DNA of 64,000 bases from JAFAGX01 sp035622175 (lineage in GTDB: Bacteria; Acidobacteriota; Terriglobia; Terriglobales; Acidobacteriaceae). The notes beneath the pieces are model-generated. The model ran no database searches, was not told the origin of the DNA, and saw only the letters and a program-made list of their open reading frames with translations. Within the stretch, counting starts at the first letter, position 1. Each line of letters begins with the position of its first letter. The translations under genes and the position numbers were made by a program. The DNA is taken from assembly GCA_035622175.1 (NCBI GenBank), contig DASPVV010000145.1, forward strand, positions 1 to 64,000, read 5' to 3'. This document shows, piece after piece, positions 46,157-56,300 of this stretch.

Positions 46157-46712
46157 GACAAAAGAGGGCAATCACCCTGGTTCGTGAGATGCCGGGTGAT
46201 TGCGTTAAGCAACCATCTTACCAGCTGTCTATGGCTCCGGCACAGGGACCACGGGCAGGCTGCGGCGGCCCGTGCGGGTCGAGGGCGCGAACCCGCAAAA
46301 ATGACGTTGTCTTGCGCGTGGGGCACGGTAACGCTGGTTTGTTTTTCTACCGCTTGGACGTGCTCCCAGTGGCCAGCGCGACCGCTTCCAGGGGACGCAC
46401 ACGTATACCAGGTTTGTGGCGCTCCTGGCAGATTTACCCGCAGGGAGCCAGCCAACGGCTGACAAATTCAGCGCAAAACTCACTGCCAGTCGCGTCTTCA
46501 TTCCACTTTTACCATCTTGATTCCAGTGCCAATCTTGACTCCTACGATCTTGATTCTTGGCGAGAAGAATTCTGGGTAGGTCTTTTTATTCCACTTTTAA
46601 CCATCTTGATTCGGGGTGAATCCTAAGTGTCTACCAACTTGATTCTTATCGAGAAAGGTGCGCGCGCGCCTGCTTTGGAAATGAATTTGCGACGCTAGTC
46701 TGCAGCTCTGGC
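46157..46712. other. Intergenic region between parB and the rhomboid gene
   Basis: About 550 bases after the parB stop and before the rhomboid start, both on the minus strand. The part 46501-46645 holds an iterated repeat (separate entry). A 90-codon minus-strand frame (46501-46229) begins with ATG and a weak signal-like stretch, but its remainder is basic and has no family, so it is not called. Confidence 0.5.
46501..46645. repeat. Iterated ATCTTGATTC repeat
   Basis: Copies of ATCTTGATTC lie at 46514-46523, 46547-46556 and 46603-46612, with near copies at 46532-46541 (ATCTTGACTC) and 46637-46645 (ACTTGATTC). A larger unit, TTCCACTTTTACC or TTCCACTTTTAACC leading into the core, occurs at 46501 and 46589, and TTGATTCTTGGCGAGAA is echoed by TTGATTCTTATCGAGAA. 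The copies face the same way but are irregularly spaced. They could be protein-binding sites or decayed tandem repeats. Confidence 0.7.
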
Positions 46713-47711
46713 CTACTTGCCCTTGAGCATTTCGACGATGCGATCAAAATCCTCCAAGCTTGCGTACTCGATCAGAATCTTCCCTTTTCCCTTGCGATCG
46801 CTGATTCGTACCTTGCATCCCAGGATTTGTTCGAGCGAGCTTTGAATCGCACGCACATTGGGATCGACCCAGCGCGCGCGCGGGGAATCGGGGGAAGGTC
46901 CGGGACCGGGCAAATTTGCATAATCGACGAGTGCGGTCAACTGGGCCACGGACAGGCTCTTTTCGACGGCCTCCTTGGCGAAGTGCGGAATGCTGTCCGG
47001 GTTTGTCAGTTGCAGGAGCACGCGCGCCTCGCTGAAGCCCAACTTCCCGTCGGCCAGAAACTGTTGCACCTCGGGAGGAAGCCTCAGCAGTCGCATGTAA
47101 TTGGAAACCGATTCGCGCGAGCATCCGGTCCTTTGACCGATCTGCTCTTGGGTCAAACCAAAGTCCCGGCTCAGCCGGGCAAAAGCATGCGCCTGCTCCA
47201 GGCAGTTCAAGTCCTGGCGCTGCAGATTTTCAATGACGGTCATCTCGGCGGCTTGTTGATTCGAGACCTGTCGGATCAGCGCGGGGATGGTGGATTGTCC
47301 GGCCAGCTTCGCAGCTCGACAGCGCCGTTCGCCGAGGATGAGCGCAAAGCGGTCGGCCGCAGAGCGACGCACCACGACCGGCTGCACCACACCGTTCGAG
47401 CGGATTGAGTCGGCCAGGCTTTCCAGTGTCTTCGGATCGAAGATCCGTCGCGTTTGGTAGGGGTTCTCGTCGATCTGATCGAGAGCAATCTGAACGATTG
47501 CCTCGCCGGCCTCCACCCGGACTCTCGATGCCATATCCGGCGGCATCGCCAGGGGCTCCACTCCCGCCTCCGCCGATGCCACCGGCGCCAGATTCCCTAC
47601 GACCGCCTGGACAGCTACGACTCGCGGTCCTGCGGGCAACAACGAATCCAGCCCACGCCCCAGGGCACGCCGCTTCTCCGAGGTTTTCTCGATTGCTAGT
47701 CTGTCTTCCAT
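46713..47711 (-). CDS. parB: Chromosome partitioning protein ParB
   Basis: A 332-residue ParB. The N-terminal CTP-binding domain has IDENPYQTRR and GERRCRAAKLAG (the arginine-rich box), followed by ENLQRQDLNCLEQAHAFARL and the helix-turn-helix LTQEQIGQRTGCSRESVSNY that reads parS. The C-terminal dimerisation part ends at MLKGK. ParB loads at parS, spreads as a CTP clamp and cooperates with ParA to move chromosome origins. The ATG at 47711 (MEDRLAIEK) has GGAGAAAAG upstream; the longer frame is rejected. It follows parA by 59 bases. Confidence 0.94.
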   Translation of the reverse strand: MEDRLAIEKTSEKRRALGRGLDSLLPAGPRVVAVQAVVGNLAPVASAEAGVEPLAMPPDMASRVRVEAGEAIVQIALDQIDENPYQTRRIFDPKTLESLADSIRSNGVVQPVVVRRSAADRFALILGERRCRAAKLAGQSTIPALIRQVSNQQAAEMTVIENLQRQDLNCLEQAHAFARLSRDFGLTQEQIGQRTGCSRESVSNYMRLLRLPPEVQQFLADGKLGFSEARVLLQLTNPDSIPHFAKEAVEKSLSVAQLTALVDYANLPGPGPSPDSPRARWVDPNVRAIQSSLEQILGCKVRISDRKGKGKILIEYASLEDFDRIVEMLKGK

Positions 47712-47770
47712 TCTTTTCTCCGTTCTGGTGGTGTTGATTGCTTTAGGTGTGATCCCGACGACCTTACGCG

Positions 47771-48661
47771 TCACCGGCCGTGAATATTCATCATGGTCAA
47801 CTTGCTTCGCCCAGTGATCCAACGCTTCCAGCGGGGAGCGTTGACGACCTGTTGTTCCTCGACATGTTCGGGGGATGGCGATTGCTCTTGGACTAGCAGT
47901 CCGCTGCGTTCCAGCATCTCCTTGGCCAGCTGGATGTAGCTTTCCGCTCCGCGCGAACGCACGTCATAGAGCAAGGCTGGTCGGCCATGGCTCGGCGCCT
48001 CGGCCAGTCGCACATTGCGTGGAATGGTCGTCTTGCAAAGTTTGTCGCCGAAATAGCGGCTCAGCTCTGCGGTCACCTGTTGGGCCAGGTTGGTACGGTC
48101 ATCGAACATGGTCAGGACAACGCCGTCGATCGTTAGGGAGGGATTCAGGTACATCCGAATGCGCTCGATGGTATCGAGCAACTCGGAGATTCCTTCCAAA
48201 GCAAAGTATTCCGCCTGCATGGGGATTAACACCGCATCGGCGGCGACCAAGGCATTGAGGGTAAGCAGGTCGAGGGCGGGCGGACAATCGAGCACGATGT
48301 AACGGAAGCGATCGCGCAGGGGCCCGAGGGCGCCGCGCAGCCGGAACTCTCTGTGCTCCACGTCGATCAACTCTAGATTGGCGCCAATCAGGTTCTTGTG
48401 CGCGGGAATCAGCCAGAGTTGATCAAGCTCAGTCTTGTGCAGCGCGCTTTCGGCTCCGGCCATGCCCATGAGCAAATGATACGTACTCGGTCGCTGGGGA
48501 TCTTTGCTGAGACCCAGCCCACTGCTGCTGTTGGCCTGAGGATCACAATCGACGAGCAGAGTGTCTACTTCGGCAGCCGCAACGGAAGAGGCCAGATTGA
48601 TGGCAGTCGTGGTCTTGCCTACGCCGCCCTTCTGGTTGGCTACAGCGAGAACGCGTCCCAT
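47771..48661 (-). CDS. parA: Chromosome partitioning ATPase ParA (Soj)
   Basis: A 296-residue ParA-family ATPase with the deviant Walker A KGGVGKTTTAINLA, Walker A' LLVDCDPQANSS and Walker B YIVLDCPPALD. It is the nucleoid-binding motor that segregates ParB-parS complexes. The C-terminal 30 residues are extra and basic. In many bacteria parAB follow rsmG (gidB); here no rsmG frame lies upstream, only two parS-like palindromes. It is the first gene of a two-gene operon. Confidence 0.94.
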   Translation of the reverse strand: MGRVLAVANQKGGVGKTTTAINLASSVAAAEVDTLLVDCDPQANSSSGLGLSKDPQRPSTYHLLMGMAGAESALHKTELDQLWLIPAHKNLIGANLELIDVEHREFRLRGALGPLRDRFRYIVLDCPPALDLLTLNALVAADAVLIPMQAEYFALEGISELLDTIERIRMYLNPSLTIDGVVLTMFDDRTNLAQQVTAELSRYFGDKLCKTTIPRNVRLAEAPSHGRPALLYDVRSRGAESYIQLAKEMLERSGLLVQEQSPSPEHVEEQQVVNAPRWKRWITGRSKLTMMNIHGR

Positions 48662-48811
48662 TCAGATTTTGGAGAACGCCGAGACCTTGTCAGAATAGTT
48701 CGGTCGCGATGTGGATTGCAATGACAGATTTCAGTGCAGAAGCGTGTGGGTAACATGGTTGTGGACTATGTAAGAGTTGCGGGCAACAAGGCCCCGCCTT
48801 TCCACAGCCAA

Positions 48812-48827
48812 TGTTCCACGTGGAACG
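48812..48827. promoter_or_regulatory. parS site 1
   Basis: TGTTCCACGTGGAACG is a near-perfect match to the bacterial parS palindrome TGTTTCACGTGAAACA (centre CACGTG kept). It lies 150 bases upstream of parA, the usual place for ParB loading. Confidence 0.85.
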
Positions 48828-48855
48828 TCGCCGGTTGGAACAGCCACACGCGCTA

Positions 48856-48871
48856 TGTTCCGCGGGGAACA
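48856..48871. promoter_or_regulatory. parS-like site 2
   Basis: TGTTCCGCGGGGAACA, 29 bases after parS 1, keeps the TGTTCC/GGAACA arms within a longer inverted repeat (TATGTTCCGCGGGGAACATA), but the centre CACGTG has become CGCGGG. It may be a weaker ParB site. Confidence 0.6.
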
Positions 48872-49178
48872 TAGATCTTGCATTCGAAGCGCGCAGACAT
48901 GAGTGCCAGCCGAAGCGTGGGTCACGTCGTTTCTCGGGATCGGTCGCTTGCGAAGGAGCCAAGTTCCTGAGCTTAAGGGCCGATCCTATTTCGCCAAGAC
49001 TCAAGAGAATTACTACGTGGAATGCGCACCGCGAAATCCTCTTGTTATCGAGTGCGAGGAGCTTGGAAACTTTGCTCGAGACCCCATCCAAGTGGGAAAC
49101 TCGCGAAGACGTGGGTGGAGGGAAAAGTCCGGCGAGCCGGCTTCGGTGCCGGGCGAAAATTCGCTACAATGGTCAAAC

Positions 49179-49586
49179 ATGAAGAACATTGCTCGTATGG
49201 CTTTGGCAGCGGCTTTGGGCTTTCTATCTGCTTGCAGCTCCTCTTCGAACCCTGCCATGACCGGAACCTGGTTGCTCGCTCTTATCCCGAACGACAATCC
49301 CACGTCCGCCTTCCAGCTAACCGCAAATCTTACGCAAGTGGGCAATCAGATTACTGGCACGGTCAGCTTGACGGGAGACGCCGCCGCTTGCGGCGGCTCG
49401 GCGTCCATGTCGGGAACCTTGAGCGGCAATACCTTAACCCTCCAACTCACGCAGACAGAGAGCACCATCGACTTTACGGGTACAGCCAACTTGGCCTTCA
49501 CCGCGGCCTCGGGAACGTACACGGCAGCAGCCGGATCATGTCTGCAAAATGGCGGGTTTGGAAGTTGGTCTGCTGCCCTTGAGTAG
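49179..49586 (+). CDS. Small secreted lipoprotein of unknown function
   Basis: A 135-residue protein with a signal peptide and lipobox FLSAC (Cys19). The mature part is a small beta-rich domain (TGTWLLALIPND, then NLTQVGNQITGTVSLTGDAA, SMSGTLSGNTLTLQLTQTES), resembling short barrel proteins common in these genomes. The ATG at 49179 fits the signal peptide; the 92-codon upstream extension has no coding character. It lies downstream of the parS region on the other strand, without operon partners. Two Cys in the mature part may form a disulfide. Confidence 0.75.
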   Translation: MKNIARMALAAALGFLSACSSSSNPAMTGTWLLALIPNDNPTSAFQLTANLTQVGNQITGTVSLTGDAAACGGSASMSGTLSGNTLTLQLTQTESTIDFTGTANLAFTAASGTYTAAAGSCLQNGGFGSWSAALE

Positions 49587-49689
49587 GGGCTGTGCGGACA
49601 CGCACGGTGTTCGCATAGAGAGGTGTTTTTCCTTGGCGGCTGCGCTTCAGGTTCGTCGGGCAACACCGCCTTCATCAGGTAGCCACCAT

Positions 49690-49731
49690 AAATAACCGGG
49701 AAGCGGCGCAGAACTCCTCGCCGCCTCCCGG
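49690..49731 (-). terminator. Terminator of the DUF4382-like gene
   Basis: A 12-bp stem with one mismatch (CCGGGAAGCGGCG with CGCCGCCTCCCGG, 49696-49731) and a 10-base loop. On the minus strand the hairpin is followed by TTATTTATGG. It begins 10 bases past the stop of the gene at 49742. Confidence 0.72.
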
Positions 49732-49741
49732 GCTTACGCGA

Positions 49742-51268
49742 TCAGAAAAATCCTTGTGGCCGTCCGAGAACCGTTTCCGCCACCAGCGTGGACGCTGTTG
49801 CGCTGCTCGGCGTCGAAAACAGCCAGCCGCGAACCGAGACCATACTGTTGCTCGTCACTCCCGCAAAACTGTCTGAGCTAAGACCCAGGTAGACAGTCTG
49901 CGAGGTGGTGTCGACCGTGAAGGTCATCGGCATCCAGCCCGACTGGTTCGACCAGAACGCGAAGAAGTTCGGGAGCGTGGTGAGGGTGAAGCTAGCCGCA
50001 CTGGCGTTGGTCGCCGTTACGCCGCCCGTGATCTGGCTTGGCTCAAGCTCCACGGTATCGGTGGTAAAGGAAACCGAGGGAGGAGACCAGGGACCTGAGC
50101 CGGTGGAGTTGGCTAGCGATCCGGCTACCACACCGACCTCTACCTGCTGGCCGACGACGAGGTCCGAGGTGTTGGTAAAGCTCAGCCCGGAGGGAATCGT
50201 GAAATTGCCGGAACCAACCGAGAAGGTAGCGGTCGGGGAAACCGTCGCTGTCGCCACGCCTCCAAACGGCAATGACCCGGAGTCCGGGGACCAGTGCAGG
50301 AGAAGCTTCATGACCGTTGCGCCGTTCGACGTGCTCAGGCCAATGATGTTCGCTTCGACCACTTGCTGGCCAGGGACTTGTACAAAGGAGACGTCGGCGG
50401 CGAGCAAGGTTCCACTCGTCTCGACGTTTGCCACTTGCACCTGAACCACCTGCCCGGTGGCGAGGCAGGAGAAACTGCCCGTGCCACAAACGCTCGTCGG
50501 AAAATTCTGGTAACTGGTGCTGCTATTCACGTCGATGGTGAAGGTGCGGCCAAACCGCGTCTGCAAGGTGAATTGGGGCGAGCTCGATGAGCTCGTACTA
50601 ACGCTCTCGACGGTACCCACCAGGAAACCAAACGGGGGAAAGCCGCTAGGCGGCGCCGAGGGCAGCTCGCCGACAGTAACGCCGTTCGCAACCCCAAGAT
50701 TGACGGAAAGATCTGACTGGATCACCTGGTTCAAATGGAAGTCGAGGAGAAAGCCGAGCGGCGTACTCTGGTCGACCGCCACGGGAAAAGGCGCGGAAGA
50801 AAACGTCAGGGTCGAAGAGTTATCGACGGATGGGGTGAGTTGGCAGACTGTGTTGAGCGGGCATGTGCTCGCCAGCGCCTGGTCCGCAGCATTGAAGATC
50901 ACCAGTTGCGGATTGGCAAAGCTCAGGGTCAGGTTGTTGTAGGTTCCGGCGGGCACATTGGCCGTACTCAGAAATGCAGAAATCGCCTGCAGTTGGGTAA
51001 CGTCCACCTGGATGGGAGTGTTATTGTTCAACAGGGAAGTCGTGGTTGAGCCCATAGCCGGCGTCAGGTAGGCGGCGGTAAGGCTGATTTGGAAGAATAA
51101 GACCGTGACCCCACTCGGTGGCTCGTCGGTCATGCTGAGGCTGACTTGGGCATCGGAGTTTGCCCCACTGTAATTCGGCGACGTGCTCGAAACCGGACTT
51201 TGGTTGCATCCGGCTAGAAGCAAGAAGAGGATCAGTCCAACGGATAGGAGAAGACGTGCTCTGCGCAT
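49742..51268 (-). CDS. DUF4382/DUF5666-type lipoprotein
   Basis: A 508-residue secreted protein. The signal ends in LLAGC (Cys21), a lipobox. The first part (about 40-210) has the DUF4382 pattern: VSLSMTDEPPSGVTVLFFQI, then VDVTQLQAISAFLSTANVPA and YNNLTLSFANPQLVI. The second half (about 220-508) is a series of beta units (VGTVESVSTSSSS, FTIDVNSST) of the DUF5666 kind. It likely forms an extracellular multi-domain adhesin-like or binding protein. The ATG at 51268 with GGAGG upstream fixes the start. No enzyme motif. Transcribed alone before a clear terminator. Confidence 0.75.
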   Translation of the reverse strand: MRRARLLLSVGLILFLLLAGCNQSPVSSTSPNYSGANSDAQVSLSMTDEPPSGVTVLFFQISLTAAYLTPAMGSTTTSLLNNNTPIQVDVTQLQAISAFLSTANVPAGTYNNLTLSFANPQLVIFNAADQALASTCPLNTVCQLTPSVDNSSTLTFSSAPFPVAVDQSTPLGFLLDFHLNQVIQSDLSVNLGVANGVTVGELPSAPPSGFPPFGFLVGTVESVSTSSSSSPQFTLQTRFGRTFTIDVNSSTSYQNFPTSVCGTGSFSCLATGQVVQVQVANVETSGTLLAADVSFVQVPGQQVVEANIIGLSTSNGATVMKLLLHWSPDSGSLPFGGVATATVSPTATFSVGSGNFTIPSGLSFTNTSDLVVGQQVEVGVVAGSLANSTGSGPWSPPSVSFTTDTVELEPSQITGGVTATNASAASFTLTTLPNFFAFWSNQSGWMPMTFTVDTTSQTVYLGLSSDSFAGVTSNSMVSVRGWLFSTPSSATASTLVAETVLGRPQGFF

Positions 51269-51759
51269 TTTGGCCTCCACAAGATTGGTAAAACCAGGAG
51301 AACAACTAAACTTTCCTGAACTGCGGCTGAGCACGCCGTAAGGGTAGCTGCAATTCATCGGCCACTAGCCGCCTCCCGCGCCACCTCCCACAGCCGGGCC
51401 ACGGCGTGACCTTAAAAGCAGGGTCAAATACATTATTTTTCAACTGCTTATTCTGCTAGCAGGGAGCCATTGTCTGGCCGGTGGTTTCGCTGTGCGTCCC
51501 GGAGTGGCAGGAAATTCTTGCACAATCTCTGATCCTCTATTGCAGAGCGATCTGATCGTCATCGAGAGCAGTTGAGTCACTGGTCGAGAGCGCAGGGGGC
51601 AGGCGCCTTCACGCTTTGTCGACGCCAAGCCCTCTCCTCTTGCACCCCCCGGATGGCTCAGATCTCCACCGCCGAAGACGGTGGCCTGATCTTGCTACTG
51701 GCAGGTAGGACGCTCCGCGTGGCCGCGCTCGAACCGAAGAGCTTGCTTAAGCCAGAAAC
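51269..51759. other. Intergenic region upstream of the DUF4382-like gene
   Basis: About 490 bases with no supported gene. It carries the promoter for the 49742-51268 gene and the tail of the gene at 51760. An AT-rich patch at 51425-51460 could be a -10/-35 region, but I cannot fix it. No repeat or tRNA-like structure is seen. Confidence 0.4.
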
Positions 51760-53115
51760 TTACTGCGGCAACCCGTCCTGTGCCGACATACGATTTCTGA
51801 GCTCGTTGACCAATAGCTTGATCTGCTCGTCGGAGATTTGTATCGTCCCGTCCAGCACAACCCGCAGGCCGCCCGCTTCGCGGAATTCCACCTTCTCGAT
51901 CACGGTGTAATCTGGCACCACGGATGGAAGGATCGCCTGGAAGTACCTCTCTGATTCGAGCGTCGACGACAGCAACCCGGTGGTCTCCTCGCGCAATGCC
52001 GTCCCCAGCGAGCCGGAGCGTAGCTGCTCCCCCACGAAGCTGTCGGCCTCGACCCGGTCGACCTGAGGAACAATCCGCAACTTGCGCCCTTGGTCCACCC
52101 TGGGCGTCAACTTCAACTCAATTGTGCCGTTGCCCTCGGCCAACTCGTTGGGGCTTGCCAGACCCAAGGACCCGAAACACGTCCAGCGCGCCACGTGCAA
52201 CTGGGTCACGACTAAACTTGCGGGCGCCTGCGCCGTGAGCGAAGCTCCCTGCACCACGACTTGCTCCCCGCAGCGTTCGGATTTATTGAGTTTGGAGCTT
52301 AACAAGCCGCTGATATTCTGCTGCAGGCCGGAGACGTCGGCGGCGAGCTCAAGTTGGAATTGGTTGTGGCCTTCGTCAGCAACTTTGGCAATCGTACCGT
52401 CCACGGTGACGGCGATCGGCTGCTTCTCGACATTAATCTGGGTCTTTGCCGGGGGGAGGCTCAAGCTGAGGTCTCCGCCGCCCATCACGTCTTCGATCCC
52501 CATTCCTTTTCCCAGAGTGAACTGTTGGTTATAGAAATTGGTGAGCGCCTGGTCGAGGCTCTTAACCCCGCTCGCGATCTGGCGAACGTCCGGATTCGCC
52601 TCTCCCACTTCTTGATCAACCCAGTTCGACTGTTGCGCCAGGTCAGATTCGGCTTTGACCACTTTCAGCGTCAACTCCCGCAACCCAGACTGCTGCGGCT
52701 TCGAAAACGACGCGAGAAACTGCTTGTTTTGGCTGCGGGCTTTCTCGAGAGCCTGGCCGAGCGCGTGAGCAGTGCTCGAAAACTGGGAAGAACTGTTTCC
52801 CTTACCCGCCTGCTCTTGCAACATTTGCAGCTGGTCCATCGCCGTCTCGGTGCTTCTCACCATGGCGTCGTAGGCGGTGACCTGTTCGCTCGTCGCCTGC
52901 AGAGCCAAAGCGCGGTCAAAACCCTTCAGGTCCTCGGTGGCGATGCCCGTCATGTTCAGGCGATCCGGTCCTCCGATCACGATCCAGGCGTGCCGACCGT
53001 GCAGCGAGCTGCCGATGGGCTGTTGTTGGTTGATGATCGAGTTATTTTGCGCGACCGCTCCCAGGGCAGCGGCGAGCCCAGAGAGCACCCAGGCGTACCA
53101 ACACCTCTTCCCCAT
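51760..53115 (-). CDS. Secreted protein of an unrecognised family (paralogue of 56786-57613)
   Basis: A 451-residue protein with a signal peptide ending at AVAQ. Residues about 60-210 are mostly helical with coiled-coil character (e.g. QALEKARSQNKQFLASFSKP). Residues about 225-451 form a domain shared with the protein at 56786: blocks LELAADVSGLQQNISGLLSS, LKLTPRVDQ, VEADSFVGEQLRSGSLGTAL and RVVLDGTIQISDEQIK recur there, including two Cys in the same places (ERCGEQ and RWTCFG). I recognise no named family. The start ATG at 53115 is preferred to a 35-codon longer frame. It follows the orphan RND gene by 201 bases on the same strand; joint function is inferred. Confidence 0.7.
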   Translation of the reverse strand: MGKRCWYAWVLSGLAAALGAVAQNNSIINQQQPIGSSLHGRHAWIVIGGPDRLNMTGIATEDLKGFDRALALQATSEQVTAYDAMVRSTETAMDQLQMLQEQAGKGNSSSQFSSTAHALGQALEKARSQNKQFLASFSKPQQSGLRELTLKVVKAESDLAQQSNWVDQEVGEANPDVRQIASGVKSLDQALTNFYNQQFTLGKGMGIEDVMGGGDLSLSLPPAKTQINVEKQPIAVTVDGTIAKVADEGHNQFQLELAADVSGLQQNISGLLSSKLNKSERCGEQVVVQGASLTAQAPASLVVTQLHVARWTCFGSLGLASPNELAEGNGTIELKLTPRVDQGRKLRIVPQVDRVEADSFVGEQLRSGSLGTALREETTGLLSSTLESERYFQAILPSVVPDYTVIEKVEFREAGGLRVVLDGTIQISDEQIKLLVNELRNRMSAQDGLPQ

Positions 53116-53316
53116 CCGCCATCTTTCCCGCAAACCCTGCTTCCCGGGCTTGCTTTCGCCGAGGCAGATTTTAATCCCGAAGTTGCCCAGGTGAACAGCT
53201 CGGGCGACAATTCTTTGCATAGTTTTACGAATGTTTACTAACTGATAATAGCACCCGGCGACCTCGACGCCGCCCGGGCGCCGTGACCGGCAATGAGCAT
53301 GATCGGAGACTCGATT

Positions 53317-56300
53317 CTAATCCGCTTGGCTTACGTCGGGGAGCAACGTCTTGCGGCTAGCAGCCGGTCTCAGGCGTGCGGCCCACTGGCGCAGGCGATC
53401 CATGTACAGGTACACGACCGGGGTCGTAAACAGGGTCAGTGCCTGGCTGACGATGAGGCCGCCCACGATGGTGATGCCCAGCGGACGGCGGAGTTCGGAG
53501 CCTGTACCGGTCCCTAGAGCCAGGGGCAGGCCGCCTAGCAGAGCCGCCATGGTGGTCATCATGATGGGACGAAAGCGAAGAAGACAAGCCTCATAGATTG
53601 CCTCGCGCGGAGATTTTCCGCCCCCCCGCTCCGCTTCCAAAGAAAAGTCGATCATCATGATTGCATTCTTCTTGACGATACCAATCAAGAGAATGATGCC
53701 GATCAGACCGATTACATTGAGCTCGTTGTGAGTGATCAACAGCGCGAGCAGCGCTCCGACACCGGCCGAAGGCAGAGTCGAAAGAATTGTGACCGGATGA
53801 ATATAGCTTTCGTAGAGAACTCCGAGAACGATATAAACCGTAACCAGGGCAGCCAGAATCAGGATCGGCTCATTCGCGAGAGACTCCTGAAAAGCCGCCG
53901 CCGTTCCTTGGAAGCTTGCGTGCATGGTGGCGGGAAAGTTGATGGCACGCTCGGCTCGTTCGATGACTTCGGTGGCTTGGCCGAGAGAGACCCCTGGCGC
54001 CAGGTTGAAGGAAATCGTAACCGACGGCCATTGTCCTTGGTGATTGACGGCGAGTGAGGTGTAGTCCGAGCTGAAATGAGTGAAGGCGGACAGCGGGACC
54101 ATGCTGCCGTTCGAGGAGCGCACGAAGACGTTGCGCAGGGTATCGGGACTCTGCTGAAATTCGGGAGCAATCTCCATGACGACGTGATATTGGTTCAAAG
54201 ACTCGTAGATCGTCGAAACGAAGCGTTGTCCAAAAGCGTCGTACAGCACATTGTCGATGTCTTGCGCGGCCAAGCCGAGGCGCGAAGCCGTGTCGCGATC
54301 GATGACGACCCTCGATTCGAGCCCCTTGTCTTGCTGGTCGGTGTTGACATCCCGTAGTTCGGGAAGGGTACGCAGCTTGCGCAGCAACCGCGGCGCCCAG
54401 GTATTCAGCTCATCCAGGTCTTCGCCTTGCAAGGTGTATTGGTACTGGGCTTGGCTCTGTCGTCCTCCGATCGTCAGATCTTGAGCCGATTGCATGTACA
54501 GGGTGGCGCCGGGCACGGCGGCAAGAGTTTTGCGCAACCGACCGATCACTCGATCGGCGGAATCCTTCCGTTCCCCCAGGGGCCTGAGCATGATGAACAT
54601 GCGGCCTTGATTGATGGCTGTGTTCCCGCCGGCAAATCCGACGATGGTCTGTACGTCGGGATCCTTCAGGACGATATTCACGAACTGGTTCATCTTCCTG
54701 CTCATGGCGGCAAACGAAATATCCTGAGCGGCCTGGATGGAGCCGGTGATCCGGCTGGTATCTTGTTGCGGGAAGAAGCCCTTGGGAACCACGATGTAGA
54801 GGTACACCGAGACCAATGCCGTGACCACGGTGGCGATGAGCATCGGCAGTTGATGGTTGAGCACCCAGCCTAGACCGAAGCGGTAAAGTTCGAGGCTGGC
54901 ATCGAGGATTTTCTGAGTGGCCCGATAGAAACGTCCGTGCTCTTCTTCCTTCAAGGAGCGCAACAGTTGGGCGCACATCGCGGGCGTCGTGGTGAGGGAC
55001 ACCACCAGCGACACCACAATGGCGACACTGAGTGTGACGGCAAACTCCCGGAAAAGCCGTCCCACCAGTCCACCCATCAGGAGAATGGGGATGAACACCG
55101 CGACCAGAGACGTGCTCATCGAGAGCACGGTAAAGCCGATCTCTCGCGCCCCGCGGTACGTGGCGGTGACCGGAGGCAGTCCCTGCTCAAGGTACCGCGT
55201 CACGTTTTCGAGGACAACGATGGCATCGTCGACGACAAAGCCTGTCGAAATGGCCAGCGCCATGAGCGACAGATTGTTCAGGCTGTAGCCCAGCAGGTAC
55301 ATCACGCCAAACGTTCCAATCAAGGACAGGGGCACGGCGATGCTGGGGATGAGGGTGGCCCGCACCAGGCGGAGGAAGGCGAAGACCACCAAAATCACCA
55401 GCAGGATTGAAATGATCAGGGTGAACTCGATGTCGTGAACCGACGCTCGCACGGTGATACTGCGGTCGAGCACGATGCTGAGCTTGATGGCCGGCGAAAT
55501 CGAGGCTTGCAGCTGGGGAAGCAAGGCCCGCACATTGTCCACGGTGCCAATGATGTTGGCGCCCGGCTGGCGATTGATGATAATCAGGACGGCGGGCTGG
55601 CCGTTCGCCAGCCCCGCCGTGTGCACGTCTTCGACAGAATCCTCCACATCGCTAACATCCGACAGGCGCACCCCGGCGCCGCTATTCGAGTTATATCCGA
55701 TGATGAGCGGGCGATATTGATTGGCCTTGAGGATCTGATCGTTATCGTTGATCGTCCACATGTCGGCGGGGTCGACGAGCTTGCCTTTGGGCGAGTTCGC
55801 GTTGGCGGCGCCGAGTGCAGTGCGCACCGCATCGATCCCCAGCCCCATAGCGTTGAGTTGCATCGGGTTCAATTCGGCTCGCACCGCGGGATTCGCCGCT
55901 CCGCCGACGAACACCTGGCCGACTCCGCCAATCTGGGACAGCTTTTGCGACAAAATCGAGTTGGCAGCGTCGTACATCGCCGGTCGCGTGACCGAATCGG
56001 AGGTGAGGGCCACAATGAGGATCGGCGCGTCCGCCGGGTTCACCTTTCTGTAGGTGGGGTTTCCCGGCAAATACGAGGGCAGTTGGCTGCGGGCAGCATT
56101 GATGGCGGCTTGAACATCCCGCGCCGCGGCATCGATATTCCGATTGAGATCAAACTGCAGAACGACGCTGGTCGAGCCTAGCTGACTGGTCGAGGTCATT
56201 TGGTTAATGCCCGCAATGCGTCCGAATTGACGCTCGAGCGGGGTCGCCACGGCCGAAGCCATGGTCTCTGGACTCGCGCCGGGCAGACTCGCCGAGACTT

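Noticed and set aside
46501..46645. CRISPR array
   Set aside because: The repeat core is only about 10 bases, copies are imperfect and spacing ranges from about 15 to 56 bases; no cas genes are near.
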